Assembly: GCF_019977735.1 (NCBI RefSeq)
Contig: NZ_AP025018.1
Span: 5,212,580-5,276,579 of the forward strand
Source: Calothrix sp. PCC 7716
GTDB taxonomy: Bacteria > Cyanobacteriota > Cyanobacteriia > Cyanobacteriales > Nostocaceae
Length of the DNA stretch: 64,000 nucleotides
Direction: 5' to 3'
The translations under genes and the position numbers were made by a program. Positions 17,424-25,333 of this stretch are shown here, in pieces. The notes beneath the pieces were generated by a model, which was given only the letters and a program-made list of their open reading frames with translations, searched no databases and was not told where the DNA came from. Position 1 is the first letter of the stretch. Each line of letters begins with the position of its first letter.

Positions 17424-18365
17424 TTAACCAATTAGTTTTTGCCAGCTAGCAGGCCCAATTATTCCATCAGCAAATAAACCATTTTGCCTTTGGAATCTTT
17501 TTACTGCTTCTTCAGTTCCAGGTCCATATACTCCATCTATCTGAACATTCATACGGTGCTGCAAGTAACGAATGACAGGCCCTCCAGCGTGGTTGAGGCG
17601 AATTATTCGCTTTGCTAAAATTTGATTAATAGTTTTCCAGCTTGTTTCACTTGCAACACCAGTAACTTGAAGTCCCACGATGCGTTGAAATTTTTCGAGT
17701 GCAAATTTCGTTTGAACATCAATGGTACCGTCTTCGATTAATACTTTCCCGTTTTGGTCGGTGATTTTGAGTCGGTTCAAAGCGCGTTGTAATCGTAACA
17801 CCGATACATCAATATTGTCTTCTTCGTCGGGTAAGGCATTGACATTTTCAGAAGGCAGTCGCCCAGTTAAACCTTTTACGATAGCATTGGCTAATGCTTC
17901 CGGATTATACAAAGCCATATCTTTTTTTGAATCTATAAAACAGCCTTCTACCAGTATTCGAGTCATGTTTGTGTTTCTTAACACAAATAAATGCGAGCCA
18001 TTTTTAACACCACGATTAAAAAAACCTATTTTTACTATTTCGTCTAATACTGATTTCGCAACTTTTCTACTTTGTTCTCCAACAGCAAACACTTCTGTTC
18101 CGTTTGCCTGTTGATTAAAGGCATTAAAATGAATCGATACAAATGTTTCAACTCTTGCGGAATTGGCTCTATCACATCTTTGTGAGAGTGATTCTCTGAC
18201 TGTACCGGCTCTTTGCGGTCTGCATTCGATTACTTCATGTCCCAATGCTCTTAACTTGGATATTACCCGATTCCCTACATCTATAGTTAGATTATCCTCA
18301 AATTTGATACCACGGGCGCCTGTGTCAGGGGGACAATTATGACCGATATCAATTCCGAATTTCAT
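17424..18365 (-). CDS. N-acetylmuramoyl-L-alanine amidase with two peptidoglycan-binding domains
   Basis: The 313-residue protein has an Amidase_3 domain (about residues 1-175): the zinc ligands are His9 (DIGHN), a Glu near residue 24 (FEDNL) and the His of SIHFNAF, and the catalytic Glu is in LVEGCFID. Two PG_binding_1 repeats follow (about 185-240 and 255-312, each ending in a G-x-A/G-x-x-x-W motif such as GIIGPASWQKL). It cleaves the amide bond between MurNAc and the stem peptide. No signal peptide is seen even though the start is well placed, so export must use another route or the enzyme is released by lysis. The 323 bases upstream are free of genes. Confidence 0.9.
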   Translation of the reverse strand: MKFGIDIGHNCPPDTGARGIKFEDNLTIDVGNRVISKLRALGHEVIECRPQRAGTVRESLSQRCDRANSARVETFVSIHFNAFNQQANGTEVFAVGEQSRKVAKSVLDEIVKIGFFNRGVKNGSHLFVLRNTNMTRILVEGCFIDSKKDMALYNPEALANAIVKGLTGRLPSENVNALPDEEDNIDVSVLRLQRALNRLKITDQNGKVLIEDGTIDVQTKFALEKFQRIVGLQVTGVASETSWKTINQILAKRIIRLNHAGGPVIRYLQHRMNVQIDGVYGPGTEEAVKRFQRQNGLFADGIIGPASWQKLIG

Positions 18366-18688
18366 GAAAAATACCTCAATCAGCGATAATGTTGTTTTTG
18401 TCAGTTGAAGTTGAATATAGGTAGTTAATTACACTTTCGCTAAAAAATAATGTATACTTTTTAGTTTCCAAACCCCAATATACATCAATAATCATCTTAT
18501 ATATAAGTGCTTTATGTCACATCACATTCTATGTACATATGATAAAATATACTATGATAAACATTTATTATGAGAAATAAAAATTGAACGGTTACCACAG
18601 ATAATAGCTACAATTACGATGTGTTATTTTAACAAAATTATTAGAAATAATACTGAGAGAAATTCATTGATTTGCAGCAGTAAAAAAT
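18366..18688. other. AT-rich divergent promoter region
   Basis: This stretch separates the divergent amidase and SGNH hydrolase genes and should hold both promoters. It contains a run of TATACTATGATAAAC-like sequence but no repeat family member and no GGCGCC site. No gene is seen. Confidence 0.5.
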
Positions 18689-20299
18689 ATGGTAAAAGCA
18701 TCTAATTCCAAATTTAAAGACCCCAAAACACCTCCAGATGTTGAGATACGGTTTGAAGCGCGTAAACCAATTACAGATTCAACCCTTGGAATACCTGTAA
18801 ATATAACTAAAGTAGGGAATCCACAGCATCGATTAGTGACAATTGGAGATTCATTAACACATGGGTTTCAAAGTGGGGCAATTTTTAATACAAATCAGTC
18901 ATATCCAGTAATCATCGCAAAAGAAATGGGGTGGTCAGATATGAGATACCCTGTTTATTCTGGGCCAGAAGGTGGATTACCGTTGAACTTGGAATATTTA
19001 TCTCGTGATTTAAAGAAAAGATTTGGGGATAAGGTCAACTGGTTGAATGGTTTACCAGCAATATTGTCAATTCGTCAATATCTTGATGCAATTGAAGAAT
19101 ATTGGGAACGCGGTAAAGGTACTGTGTATAACAGTCAGGGCAAAATAAATCATAACTTAGCTGTATATGGATGGGATTTGCGAAATACATTATCCCGAAA
19201 TGCAGATATTTGTTTAGATATTTTGGCTAAAAATAAGCCTAAAAATGACTTTCTACGTCAAGTTGTTGAATATCATAACGAACGTTCTGCAATAGTTGTA
19301 TTGAATAGTGCGCGTGATAGTAATGGTAAAGCACTAACACCCATACAAGCAGCAACGGTACTTGGACAAGAAGGTAATACCGAGGAAGGAATTGAAACTT
19401 TAATCGTGATGATTGGTTCTAATAATGCGCTTGGTTCAATTTTAACGTTTAATGTTTCGTGGAGCGATGAAGGTTATGATGATATGAGTGTCAACGATAA
19501 ATATACAGTTTGGCGCCCAACTCACTTCAAAGCTGAATTAGATTTATTAGTGACAGAAATTAAAAAAATTAAAGCTAGACACGTTATTGTCGCGACAGTA
19601 CCTCACATTACAATAGTACCATTTGCGCGCGGAGTCGGCGGAAAAGCTCGTAATAAGTCGCGGTATTTTCCTTACTACACATTACCCTGGATTCAGGACA
19701 AAGATTTTAACCCCGATAAACATCCACATCTCACAGAAAACGAAGCACGTGCAATTGATTGTGCTATTGACCAATATAACGATGCCATTACAGAAGTTGT
19801 ACGGCAAGCGCGATTAGAAGGTAGAGATTGGTATCTAATGGAACTTTGCGGATTACTCGACCGTTTAGCATCACGTCGTTATATAGAAGACCCACTAGCG
19901 CGTCCTGATTGGTGGGATGAAGTAGGAGGAGAGTATCAATTACCACCTGAGCTACAAGCAATTTCACCACCTTTAAATTCATGTTTGTTTCGTACAGAAC
20001 CAGGTAAAGGTCGTACTGATGGGGGTTTGTTTTCACTGGATGGAATTCACCCAACAACAGTAGGATACGGAATTATGGCACAGGAAATCATCAAAATTAT
20101 GCAGTCTTCAGGGGTGAAGTTTTATAAAGAAGACGGTAGTCTTAGAGAGGAAGAAGTAAAAGTAGATTGGAAGCGTTTGGTTACACAAGATAGTTTAATT
20201 TCTCAAACACCACCAAATATAGATAGCATTTTAGATTTCGTTGGTGGTATAGACAAATATTTAAATTTGTTTAGCGGAATGCTAAGAAGAAATTACTAA
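18689..20299 (+). CDS. Large SGNH/GDSL-type hydrolase
   Basis: The 536-residue protein has block I LVTIGDSLTHGF with nucleophile Ser55, an Asn-containing block (MIGSNNALG, about residue 245) and block V SLDGIHPTTVGYG with Asp451 and His454. These are the SGNH esterase/lipase catalytic positions. The protein is more than twice the typical 200-residue domain; the extra sequence lies mostly between blocks I and III and between III and V. No signal peptide is visible. It acts on an ester or acyl group, but the substrate is unknown. It is followed after 35 bases by an SRPBCC gene on the same strand, which may share its mRNA. Confidence 0.82.
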   Translation: MVKASNSKFKDPKTPPDVEIRFEARKPITDSTLGIPVNITKVGNPQHRLVTIGDSLTHGFQSGAIFNTNQSYPVIIAKEMGWSDMRYPVYSGPEGGLPLNLEYLSRDLKKRFGDKVNWLNGLPAILSIRQYLDAIEEYWERGKGTVYNSQGKINHNLAVYGWDLRNTLSRNADICLDILAKNKPKNDFLRQVVEYHNERSAIVVLNSARDSNGKALTPIQAATVLGQEGNTEEGIETLIVMIGSNNALGSILTFNVSWSDEGYDDMSVNDKYTVWRPTHFKAELDLLVTEIKKIKARHVIVATVPHITIVPFARGVGGKARNKSRYFPYYTLPWIQDKDFNPDKHPHLTENEARAIDCAIDQYNDAITEVVRQARLEGRDWYLMELCGLLDRLASRRYIEDPLARPDWWDEVGGEYQLPPELQAISPPLNSCLFRTEPGKGRTDGGLFSLDGIHPTTVGYGIMAQEIIKIMQSSGVKFYKEDGSLREEEVKVDWKRLVTQDSLISQTPPNIDSILDFVGGIDKYLNLFSGMLRRNY

Positions 20300-20334
20300 A
20301 ATAAGAGTAAGAACCAAGCAATACACAAAAACCA

Positions 20335-20727
20335 ATGTTAGGCAAATTTCAACAAAGTCAACTACGTATCGAAGTCGAGGCGCCTTTTTCTACTATACGC
20401 GACAGTTTACTGCGTCCTGGAAACCTTGGGAAATGGCTTCCATCTGGTAATTTTACCAACTCAATGCCAGAAGAGTTGCGTCCTGGATTAGAGTTTACGC
20501 GCGTTCTTGGGCCAATTTCGATTCACCACCAAGTCGATGTCGTTAATTCCGACAGCTTACGTTTATTACTAAGTCAAGGAATTGACGGTTTTCACGAATG
20601 GTACTGGGGTGACGGTTGGGTACAGTCGCGTATAGAAGGAGTGACTGTTTTACCTTTGTCATTGGGACAAACACTTTCGTTATTAAGCTTGAGACAATTT
20701 TTAGCAAGTCAGAAAAAATCTGCTTAG
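20335..20727 (+). CDS. SRPBCC (START-like) superfamily protein
   Basis: The 130-residue protein has the layout of the helix-grip fold: an opening strand (SQLRIEVEAPFSTIRDSLL), the LRPGNLGKWLPSG segment, and paired strands such as GLEFTRVLGPISIHHQVDVV. These domains bind hydrophobic ligands in a central cavity. It follows the SGNH hydrolase closely, which fits binding of the lipid-like product or substrate, but this is inference. It is somewhat short, and the C-terminal helix is followed by a short basic tail. Confidence 0.65.
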   Translation: MLGKFQQSQLRIEVEAPFSTIRDSLLRPGNLGKWLPSGNFTNSMPEELRPGLEFTRVLGPISIHHQVDVVNSDSLRLLLSQGIDGFHEWYWGDGWVQSRIEGVTVLPLSLGQTLSLLSLRQFLASQKKSA

Positions 20728-20734
20728 TAGTTTA

Positions 20735-20760
20735 GCCTGAGTTTATCTTCAGGCGCCTGA
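20735..20760 (+). terminator. Hairpin after the SRPBCC gene
   Basis: GCCTGA and TCAGGC form a 6-bp stem with an 8-base loop, eight bases after the stop codon. The right arm overlaps a perfect TCAGGCGCCTGA palindrome. An A-run rather than a T-run follows, so termination is possible but not certain. Confidence 0.4.
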
Positions 20761-20810
20761 AAAAGCATGAAGTTTTTGATTGACACGTGACCTATCATCT
20801 GCCGTAATTT

Positions 20811-21194
20811 TTAAAAGCCTGATATTAGAGTTTTCATTTTCAAATCATAAACTTGGCTGAGTGCGTTGATTATGTCGCGTTTATCGCTTTCTAGGTTGAG
20901 CTTATCTACAGCTTGATTTAAAGTATTTCCACTGCGTATCAACTTTACTAAGCTCTTTTGTTCTGATTGATTCAATATTTTAGCTATTTCACGGTTACGT
21001 CCTTGATTTACTGCTTGAATCATTTGACGCTGACGGGGAGTAAGGTCGAGTTCGATTAAATTCGATTTTGTGGTATTAGTGACAACTATATTTTTGTTAA
21101 TTTGTGGTGGTAGTGCATTTGCTATCCCTGGCGCCATAAATACCGTGGCGAATATCAGCACTACCAGTAAAAGTTGTCGAGCTAAGTAACTCAT
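20811..21194 (-). CDS. Secreted LTXXQ-like (Spy/CpxP-type) small protein 1
   Basis: The 127-residue protein has a signal peptide (about residues 1-28, ending ANA) and a helical mature part with LTPRQRQMIQAVNQGRNREIAKILNQSEQ, a pattern like the LTxxQ motifs of Spy/CpxP periplasmic chaperones. A paralog lies directly upstream on the same strand (21347-21724) with the same RNREIA..LN..Q..L core. The role is probably periplasmic; chaperone activity is inferred from the pattern only. Confidence 0.65.
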   Translation of the reverse strand: MSYLARQLLLVVLIFATVFMAPGIANALPPQINKNIVVTNTTKSNLIELDLTPRQRQMIQAVNQGRNREIAKILNQSEQKSLVKLIRSGNTLNQAVDKLNLESDKRDIINALSQVYDLKMKTLISGF

Positions 21195-21346
21195 CAGACT
21201 CCCGTTCCTTCCAAAAAGTATCCACTCTTGTATAATTTACCAGCAAATGGGAACCAGGAACAGAGAATAAAGCATTAGTAATGAAACGAAATAATTGGAT
21301 ACTTTTGCGACAATACCTTTGACTTGGTTGTAAGTATGGAAGTTAG

Positions 21347-21724
21347 TTAACTTGATAAGGTTAACGAGTGACGATGTATGATAGCTTTTGTCTTTAATGC
21401 GCTCAATTGCATAATTGCCTGAATTGTGTCCCATTGGTCGTGGTCGATGTCTAATGTGTTGATAGCGTATTCGAGGTCATGACCAGAACGAAGGAAATGT
21501 TCGAGTTGGCGCCGTTGTGACTCGTTTAGTACAGAAGCAATTTCACGGTTACGACGCTGACGTACTGCTTGTAACTCTTGGTTTTCCTGTGGGGTAAGGT
21601 TTGTGTCTGTTGCTACATTGAATTGACTTGGCAATCCTGAAGCAATGTCCGGCGCCATCAAAACAAAAATGATAATTAGTGCCAAAATAGACAGCAATTT
21701 TTTCAGGTTAACAGCTATAGCCAT
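21347..21724 (-). CDS. Secreted LTXXQ-like (Spy/CpxP-type) small protein 2
   Basis: The 125-residue protein has a signal peptide (MAIAVNLKKLLSILALIIIF then cleavage near residue 30). The mature part has LTPQENQELQAVRQRRNREIASVLNESQRRQLEHFLRSG. It aligns by eye with the neighbour at 20811-21194 over most of its length, indicating a tandem duplication. The frame extends to 21766, but the ATG at 21724 puts the signal peptide at the N-terminus. It is divergent from the CbbX-type gene with about 200 bases between starts. Confidence 0.65.
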   Translation of the reverse strand: MAIAVNLKKLLSILALIIIFVLMAPDIASGLPSQFNVATDTNLTPQENQELQAVRQRRNREIASVLNESQRRQLEHFLRSGHDLEYAINTLDIDHDQWDTIQAIMQLSALKTKAIIHRHSLTLSS

Positions 21725-21922
21725 ATTACTTTCGTTGATATTAGGTGTGGAATAGGGAATTCCCAACTAAGAATAGTCATTTCGGTTGGTTTAATATGTT
21801 CTTTCAATGACTTACCAAGGATATCGATAATTAAAAAAAATATATCAGTCACATTAGAATTACAATCTTTTATATTTCCGGACTCAGGGTTATCATCGAA
21901 AAAACCAACGAAGGTAACGACT

Positions 21923-22882
21923 ATGAGCGAGCAAGTTCTGGAAAAAGATTTAGTTAGCGCTGTTGGACACGATATACAAGATACAATCGATACCCCTATT
22001 GATTTAGAAGCTACATTTCGCGAATCCCATGTGCAAGAAATCTTAGACCGACTTGACCAAGAGTTAGTCGGGTTGCAAGCTGTCAAAAACAAAATTAAAG
22101 AAATGGCTGCTTTGTTGTTGGTTGACCGCGTTCGTAAAAGTTTAGGTTTAACCGCAGGCGCCCCAACTTTACATATGACATTTTTGGGGAATCCCGGTAT
22201 GGGTAAAACCACAGTCGCAATGCGGATGGCAGAAATTTTGCATCGTCTTGGCTATATCCGTAAAGAAAATGTCATGTTGGTGACGCGCGATGATTTAGTC
22301 GGACAGGGAATTGGACAAACTGCTCCGAAAACACGCGAAGTTTTGAACAGTGCAATGGGTGGAGTACTACTGGTTGATGAAGCATATACCTTGTATCGTC
22401 CTGAAAATCCTGGAGATTTCGGTTTGGAGGCAATCGAAATTTTAATGCAGGTAATGGAAAATCAACGAGATGATTTAGTTGTAATTCTCGCTGGTTACAA
22501 GCAGCAAATGGAGCATTTCTTCCATAGTAATCCTGGGATGAATTCGCGTATTGGTTTACACATTGAATTTAATGATTATTCAGTAGATAATTTGATGGTA
22601 ATTGCCCAGTCAATATTAGTTTCGCAGCATTACCACTTTAGTCAGGATGCTGAGAAAGCTTTTCGTGAGTATTTAATTAGACGTAAAGCAATGCCACATT
22701 TTGCCAACGCGCGTAGTGTACGCAATGCGATTGATAGAGCGCGTTTGCGTCAAGCTAATCGTTTACTAAATATCCGCGATAGACAGGTGACAAGAGATGA
22801 TTTGATGACTATCGAAGCTGCTGATATTTTGGCAAGTCGTGTGTTTAGAGATGGTGTACCTGATTGTGAGACTGAAAGTTAA
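21923..22882 (+). CDS. cbbX: CbbX-type AAA+ ATPase (Rubisco activase family)
   Basis: The 319-residue protein has the full AAA+ core: Walker A GNPGMGKTT (about residues 88-96), Walker B GVLLVDEAY, and YRPENPGDFGLEAIEILMQVMEN and LAGYKQQMEHFFHSNPG, which are close to CbbX of red-type Rubisco operons. CbbX remodels inhibited Rubisco by pulling on the large subunit. Cyanobacteria use green-type form IB Rubisco, so the client of this homolog is open. No Rubisco gene is in the window. An AAGG lies before the ATG. The start fits an N-terminal extension of about 35 acidic residues before the conserved helical part. Confidence 0.85.
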   Translation: MSEQVLEKDLVSAVGHDIQDTIDTPIDLEATFRESHVQEILDRLDQELVGLQAVKNKIKEMAALLLVDRVRKSLGLTAGAPTLHMTFLGNPGMGKTTVAMRMAEILHRLGYIRKENVMLVTRDDLVGQGIGQTAPKTREVLNSAMGGVLLVDEAYTLYRPENPGDFGLEAIEILMQVMENQRDDLVVILAGYKQQMEHFFHSNPGMNSRIGLHIEFNDYSVDNLMVIAQSILVSQHYHFSQDAEKAFREYLIRRKAMPHFANARSVRNAIDRARLRQANRLLNIRDRQVTRDDLMTIEAADILASRVFRDGVPDCETES

Positions 22883-22954
22883 ATAGTTAATCTCCACAAT
22901 CCTCACTTAATAAGGTTACGGTATACACACATTTTAATATCTTCACCAATTTTC

Positions 22955-22983
22955 GTAGAGACGCGATTAAATCGTGTCTCTAC
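22955..22983. repeat. GTAGAGACG palindrome, copy 2
   Basis: A 29-base imperfect palindrome of the family at 3263-3290: GTAGAGACG, then CGATT/AATCG arms, then TGTCTCTAC with a G-T pair in the stem. It lies 70 bases after the CbbX-type gene. Confidence 0.82.
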
Positions 22984-23052
22984 ATTTGTATACAACGACT
23001 GCCATAATGTTACAATGCGAAACCATACTACAACCAGAGGCTGAGGTTATAG

Positions 23053-23166
23053 GAAATACCCGGTTACTTCCGAATTTCCCTAACTGCCACCGAAGATATG
23101 CTTTCTCGCGCTTTGCCCAAATTTCAAGCCGCGATGCAACACACTACTAAACACAATTCAATCTAG
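23053..23166 (+). pseudogene. C-terminal remnant of a class I/II aminotransferase
   Basis: An open stretch of 37 codons with no start codon ends in TAG at 23164. It reads IPGYFRISLTATEDMLSRALPKF, which is the C-terminal end of fold-type I PLP aminotransferases, where the Arg of GYFRISL binds the substrate carboxylate. An in-frame TAG lies directly upstream (23050-23052) and no aminotransferase sequence is seen in other frames further up, so this looks like a leftover of a deleted gene. No intact copy is in the window for comparison. Recognition rests on one short motif region. Confidence 0.5.
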
Positions 23167-23231
23167 AAACGATATAAAAGTAATAGTTATCCGGCGCCTG
23201 AAATTCTGTATTTTTTAGATACGTTTTAACT

Positions 23232-23798
23232 ATGAAGACAAAAAGTACTATTTATTGGAATAAGCTGGCAAGTATCCAAGAATTAGAAGAGTTTTTTGAA
23301 GAAGATTTCCAAGGATTTAAAAAGCTCATAGAAGAACGCATTGAAGAGGTTGAAAAATTTTCTGATGAAGCTCTAGATAAGCTTGCTAAATTGCGGGTGT
23401 TAGAAGTAACCAACGGTTGCACTCAATGGGCATTTCGTCGCGGCGATAAAGAATGCTTATCTATAGAACAGTCCCGTGAATGTTCAAACCTAGTTATGGG
23501 TTTTATAAAACGGACAGAATTGTATTTTCCCAGTGAGGGTCAAATTGAATTTAACGACGAAGAAAAAGCATTTATTCGAGCAGGGCGGTTACTTTACAAC
23601 GATGGATTTAAAAACAATGTTAAGGAGTCAGAGCGTGAATTTTATGCAGCATCAGCAGCCCAATTTATTGTTTATGGACATGAACGGGTGCAGCGTGTAT
23701 TGGCACTCGTTAAGCAAGATTATGAAACTCTTTTTTCGCCTTACTATATTGAACGGGGACGAAAATATATTGCCCGCTATTTAGAAGGATTTGAATAG
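23232..23798 (+). CDS. Hypothetical soluble protein
   Basis: The 188-residue protein is acidic and largely helical, with an N-terminal Glu-rich region (ELEEFFEEDFQGFKKLIEERIEEVEKF) and a C-terminal helical part (FYAASAAQFIVYGHERVQRVL, YIERGRKYIARYLEGFE). There is no signal peptide or membrane segment. I do not recognise a family. It lies after an aminotransferase remnant and converges with a three-gene set on the other strand, eight bases away. The length and amino acid balance make it a convincing gene, function unknown. Confidence 0.7.
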   Translation: MKTKSTIYWNKLASIQELEEFFEEDFQGFKKLIEERIEEVEKFSDEALDKLAKLRVLEVTNGCTQWAFRRGDKECLSIEQSRECSNLVMGFIKRTELYFPSEGQIEFNDEEKAFIRAGRLLYNDGFKNNVKESEREFYAASAAQFIVYGHERVQRVLALVKQDYETLFSPYYIERGRKYIARYLEGFE

Positions 23799-23805
23799 TC
23801 TTTTT

Positions 23806-24042
23806 CTAGCTTTTATTTTGTAACCGTAAGCATTCAACGGTGTAAAAAATAGCAGTTACTGTTAATAAAATCAGTGACAAATTTGGTAATTCCTTGATAG
23901 AGTTACCTTTTGACCATAATAGTCCACCGGAAATTAAAAAGGCTAATATTAGTAAAATATATTGTTGTTGGAATAACTGGGGACGAACTATTGAAATTAA
24001 AGATAGTAAAATAGCTGTGATAATTAGTACAGTAACTAGCAT
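23806..24042 (-). CDS. Small two- to three-helix membrane protein
   Basis: The 78-residue protein has hydrophobic segments near residues 1-18, 27-42 and 55-68, joined by short polar loops. It starts one base after the stop of the Ser/Thr kinase gene upstream, so the two are almost certainly cotranscribed. The kinase itself ends in membrane helices, and an interaction is possible. No family is recognised. Confidence 0.65.
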   Translation of the reverse strand: MLVTVLIITAILLSLISIVRPQLFQQQYILLILAFLISGGLLWSKGNSIKELPNLSLILLTVTAIFYTVECLRLQNKS

Positions 24043-24043
24043 T

Positions 24044-25321
24044 TTATTTTAATTTTAATCTTAATAATATAGAGTTACTTGCTGAAAATATAGCTGCTGC
24101 TGAAAGTAAATATTCTACGGTTTGAATTTCTTGAGTTGTATATTTATCTTGAAATACAAATAAAATACCGCATAAGCTGAAAACTACTGCGAATACTGCA
24201 TCATAATCGCGCGCGAGTCGTGAGTAAATAGAACGTAATAAAAATAAACCGACTCCGGCGGCAATTAATACTACACCTAGTAAAATAACTAGCGTATCAG
24301 CAGCGTCTTTAAATAAAAATACTACTACGGCGCCTGCAAATGGTACATATCTAACTGTTGATAAAGTTGGAGCTAACCAACTTGGAGGTTTTGATGTGCG
24401 TTGAATATCCTCCATATTAGTACCAACTGATATTTGTTGAACTGTTGCTCCTGGTACCCTAGGATTATTATTTGGAATTACTGGTTGCGTTGGCGCCACT
24501 GGTACAGTTAACTGTTCTATATCTCGTAAAACTTCGTTTGCTGTTTGATAGCGTGTTGTAAAGTGATAACGCACCATCTTTTCTAATATCGCTTGCAATC
24601 GTGGCGATATCTGAACTTTATCTTGCCAAATTACTTCACCAGTTTCAGGATTTTCAGTAAGTTGAGTAGGGAGTAACCCTGTTAATGCTTGAATTGCTAC
24701 TATACCAATTGCGTAAATATCACTATTTTGTCTTGGTCTACCTTGCGCTTGTTCGGCACTCATATAACCTGGAGTGCCAATTGCTACCGTAGCTGGCATT
24801 TGACTGTTAACAGCTACTTGAGTACGCATTTGTTTTACGGCGCCAAAGTCAATTAATACTAACTTTGCATCGGCATCACGTTTAATTAAATTATCGGGTT
24901 TAATATCTCGATGAATTACTCCAAAACTATGTACGAAGTCAAGTACTTGCAAAATATCTCGCAGCATTTGAATGACTTGAGTTTCGCTCCAAGGTTCATT
25001 CGGACGTATGTAATGACTTAATGGGCGCCCAACTATTAATTCTTGTACTAAAAAAAACTGTTGTTCTTCCTCAAAGTATGCTAGGAGACGGGGTATTTGG
25101 TCGTGATTGCCTAATTGCTCTAAAATTTCGGCTTCACTATTAAATAAACGCCGCGCTATTTGCAAATACTGCGTGTCCGAACTAGCGGGTTTAAGCAGCT
25201 TGAGGACGCACTTCGGGTTACCTGGGCGCCGAGTATCTTGGGAAATGTAAGTTTCACCAAACCCTCCGGAACTCAGGATTTGCACGACTTGGTAACGTCC
25301 ATCTAATAGCTTTCCTAACAT
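24044..25321 (-). CDS. Hanks-type serine/threonine protein kinase, membrane-bound
   Basis: The 425-residue protein has an N-terminal kinase domain (about residues 8-275): glycine loop LSSGGFGETYISQD, the catalytic Lys in CVLKLLKP, HRDIKPDN catalytic loop, DFG in VLIDFGAVKQ, and GTPGYMSAEQ in place of APE. All catalytic residues are present. A Pro-rich linker is followed by three to four hydrophobic segments (about 325-425). This layout is common among cyanobacterial STPKs. It lies 12 bases downstream of the helicase gene and directly precedes a small membrane protein, so the three genes may form one operon. Confidence 0.92.
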   Translation of the reverse strand: MLGKLLDGRYQVVQILSSGGFGETYISQDTRRPGNPKCVLKLLKPASSDTQYLQIARRLFNSEAEILEQLGNHDQIPRLLAYFEEEQQFFLVQELIVGRPLSHYIRPNEPWSETQVIQMLRDILQVLDFVHSFGVIHRDIKPDNLIKRDADAKLVLIDFGAVKQMRTQVAVNSQMPATVAIGTPGYMSAEQAQGRPRQNSDIYAIGIVAIQALTGLLPTQLTENPETGEVIWQDKVQISPRLQAILEKMVRYHFTTRYQTANEVLRDIEQLTVPVAPTQPVIPNNNPRVPGATVQQISVGTNMEDIQRTSKPPSWLAPTLSTVRYVPFAGAVVVFLFKDAADTLVILLGVVLIAAGVGLFLLRSIYSRLARDYDAVFAVVFSLCGILFVFQDKYTTQEIQTVEYLLSAAAIFSASNSILLRLKLK

Positions 25322-25333
25322 ATAAAGTACTGC

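Noticed and set aside
17174-17449. Frames across the three 40-base units, giving a repetitive peptide
   Set aside because: 40 is not a multiple of three, so units are read in different frames; the open frame is a by-product of the hairpin array.
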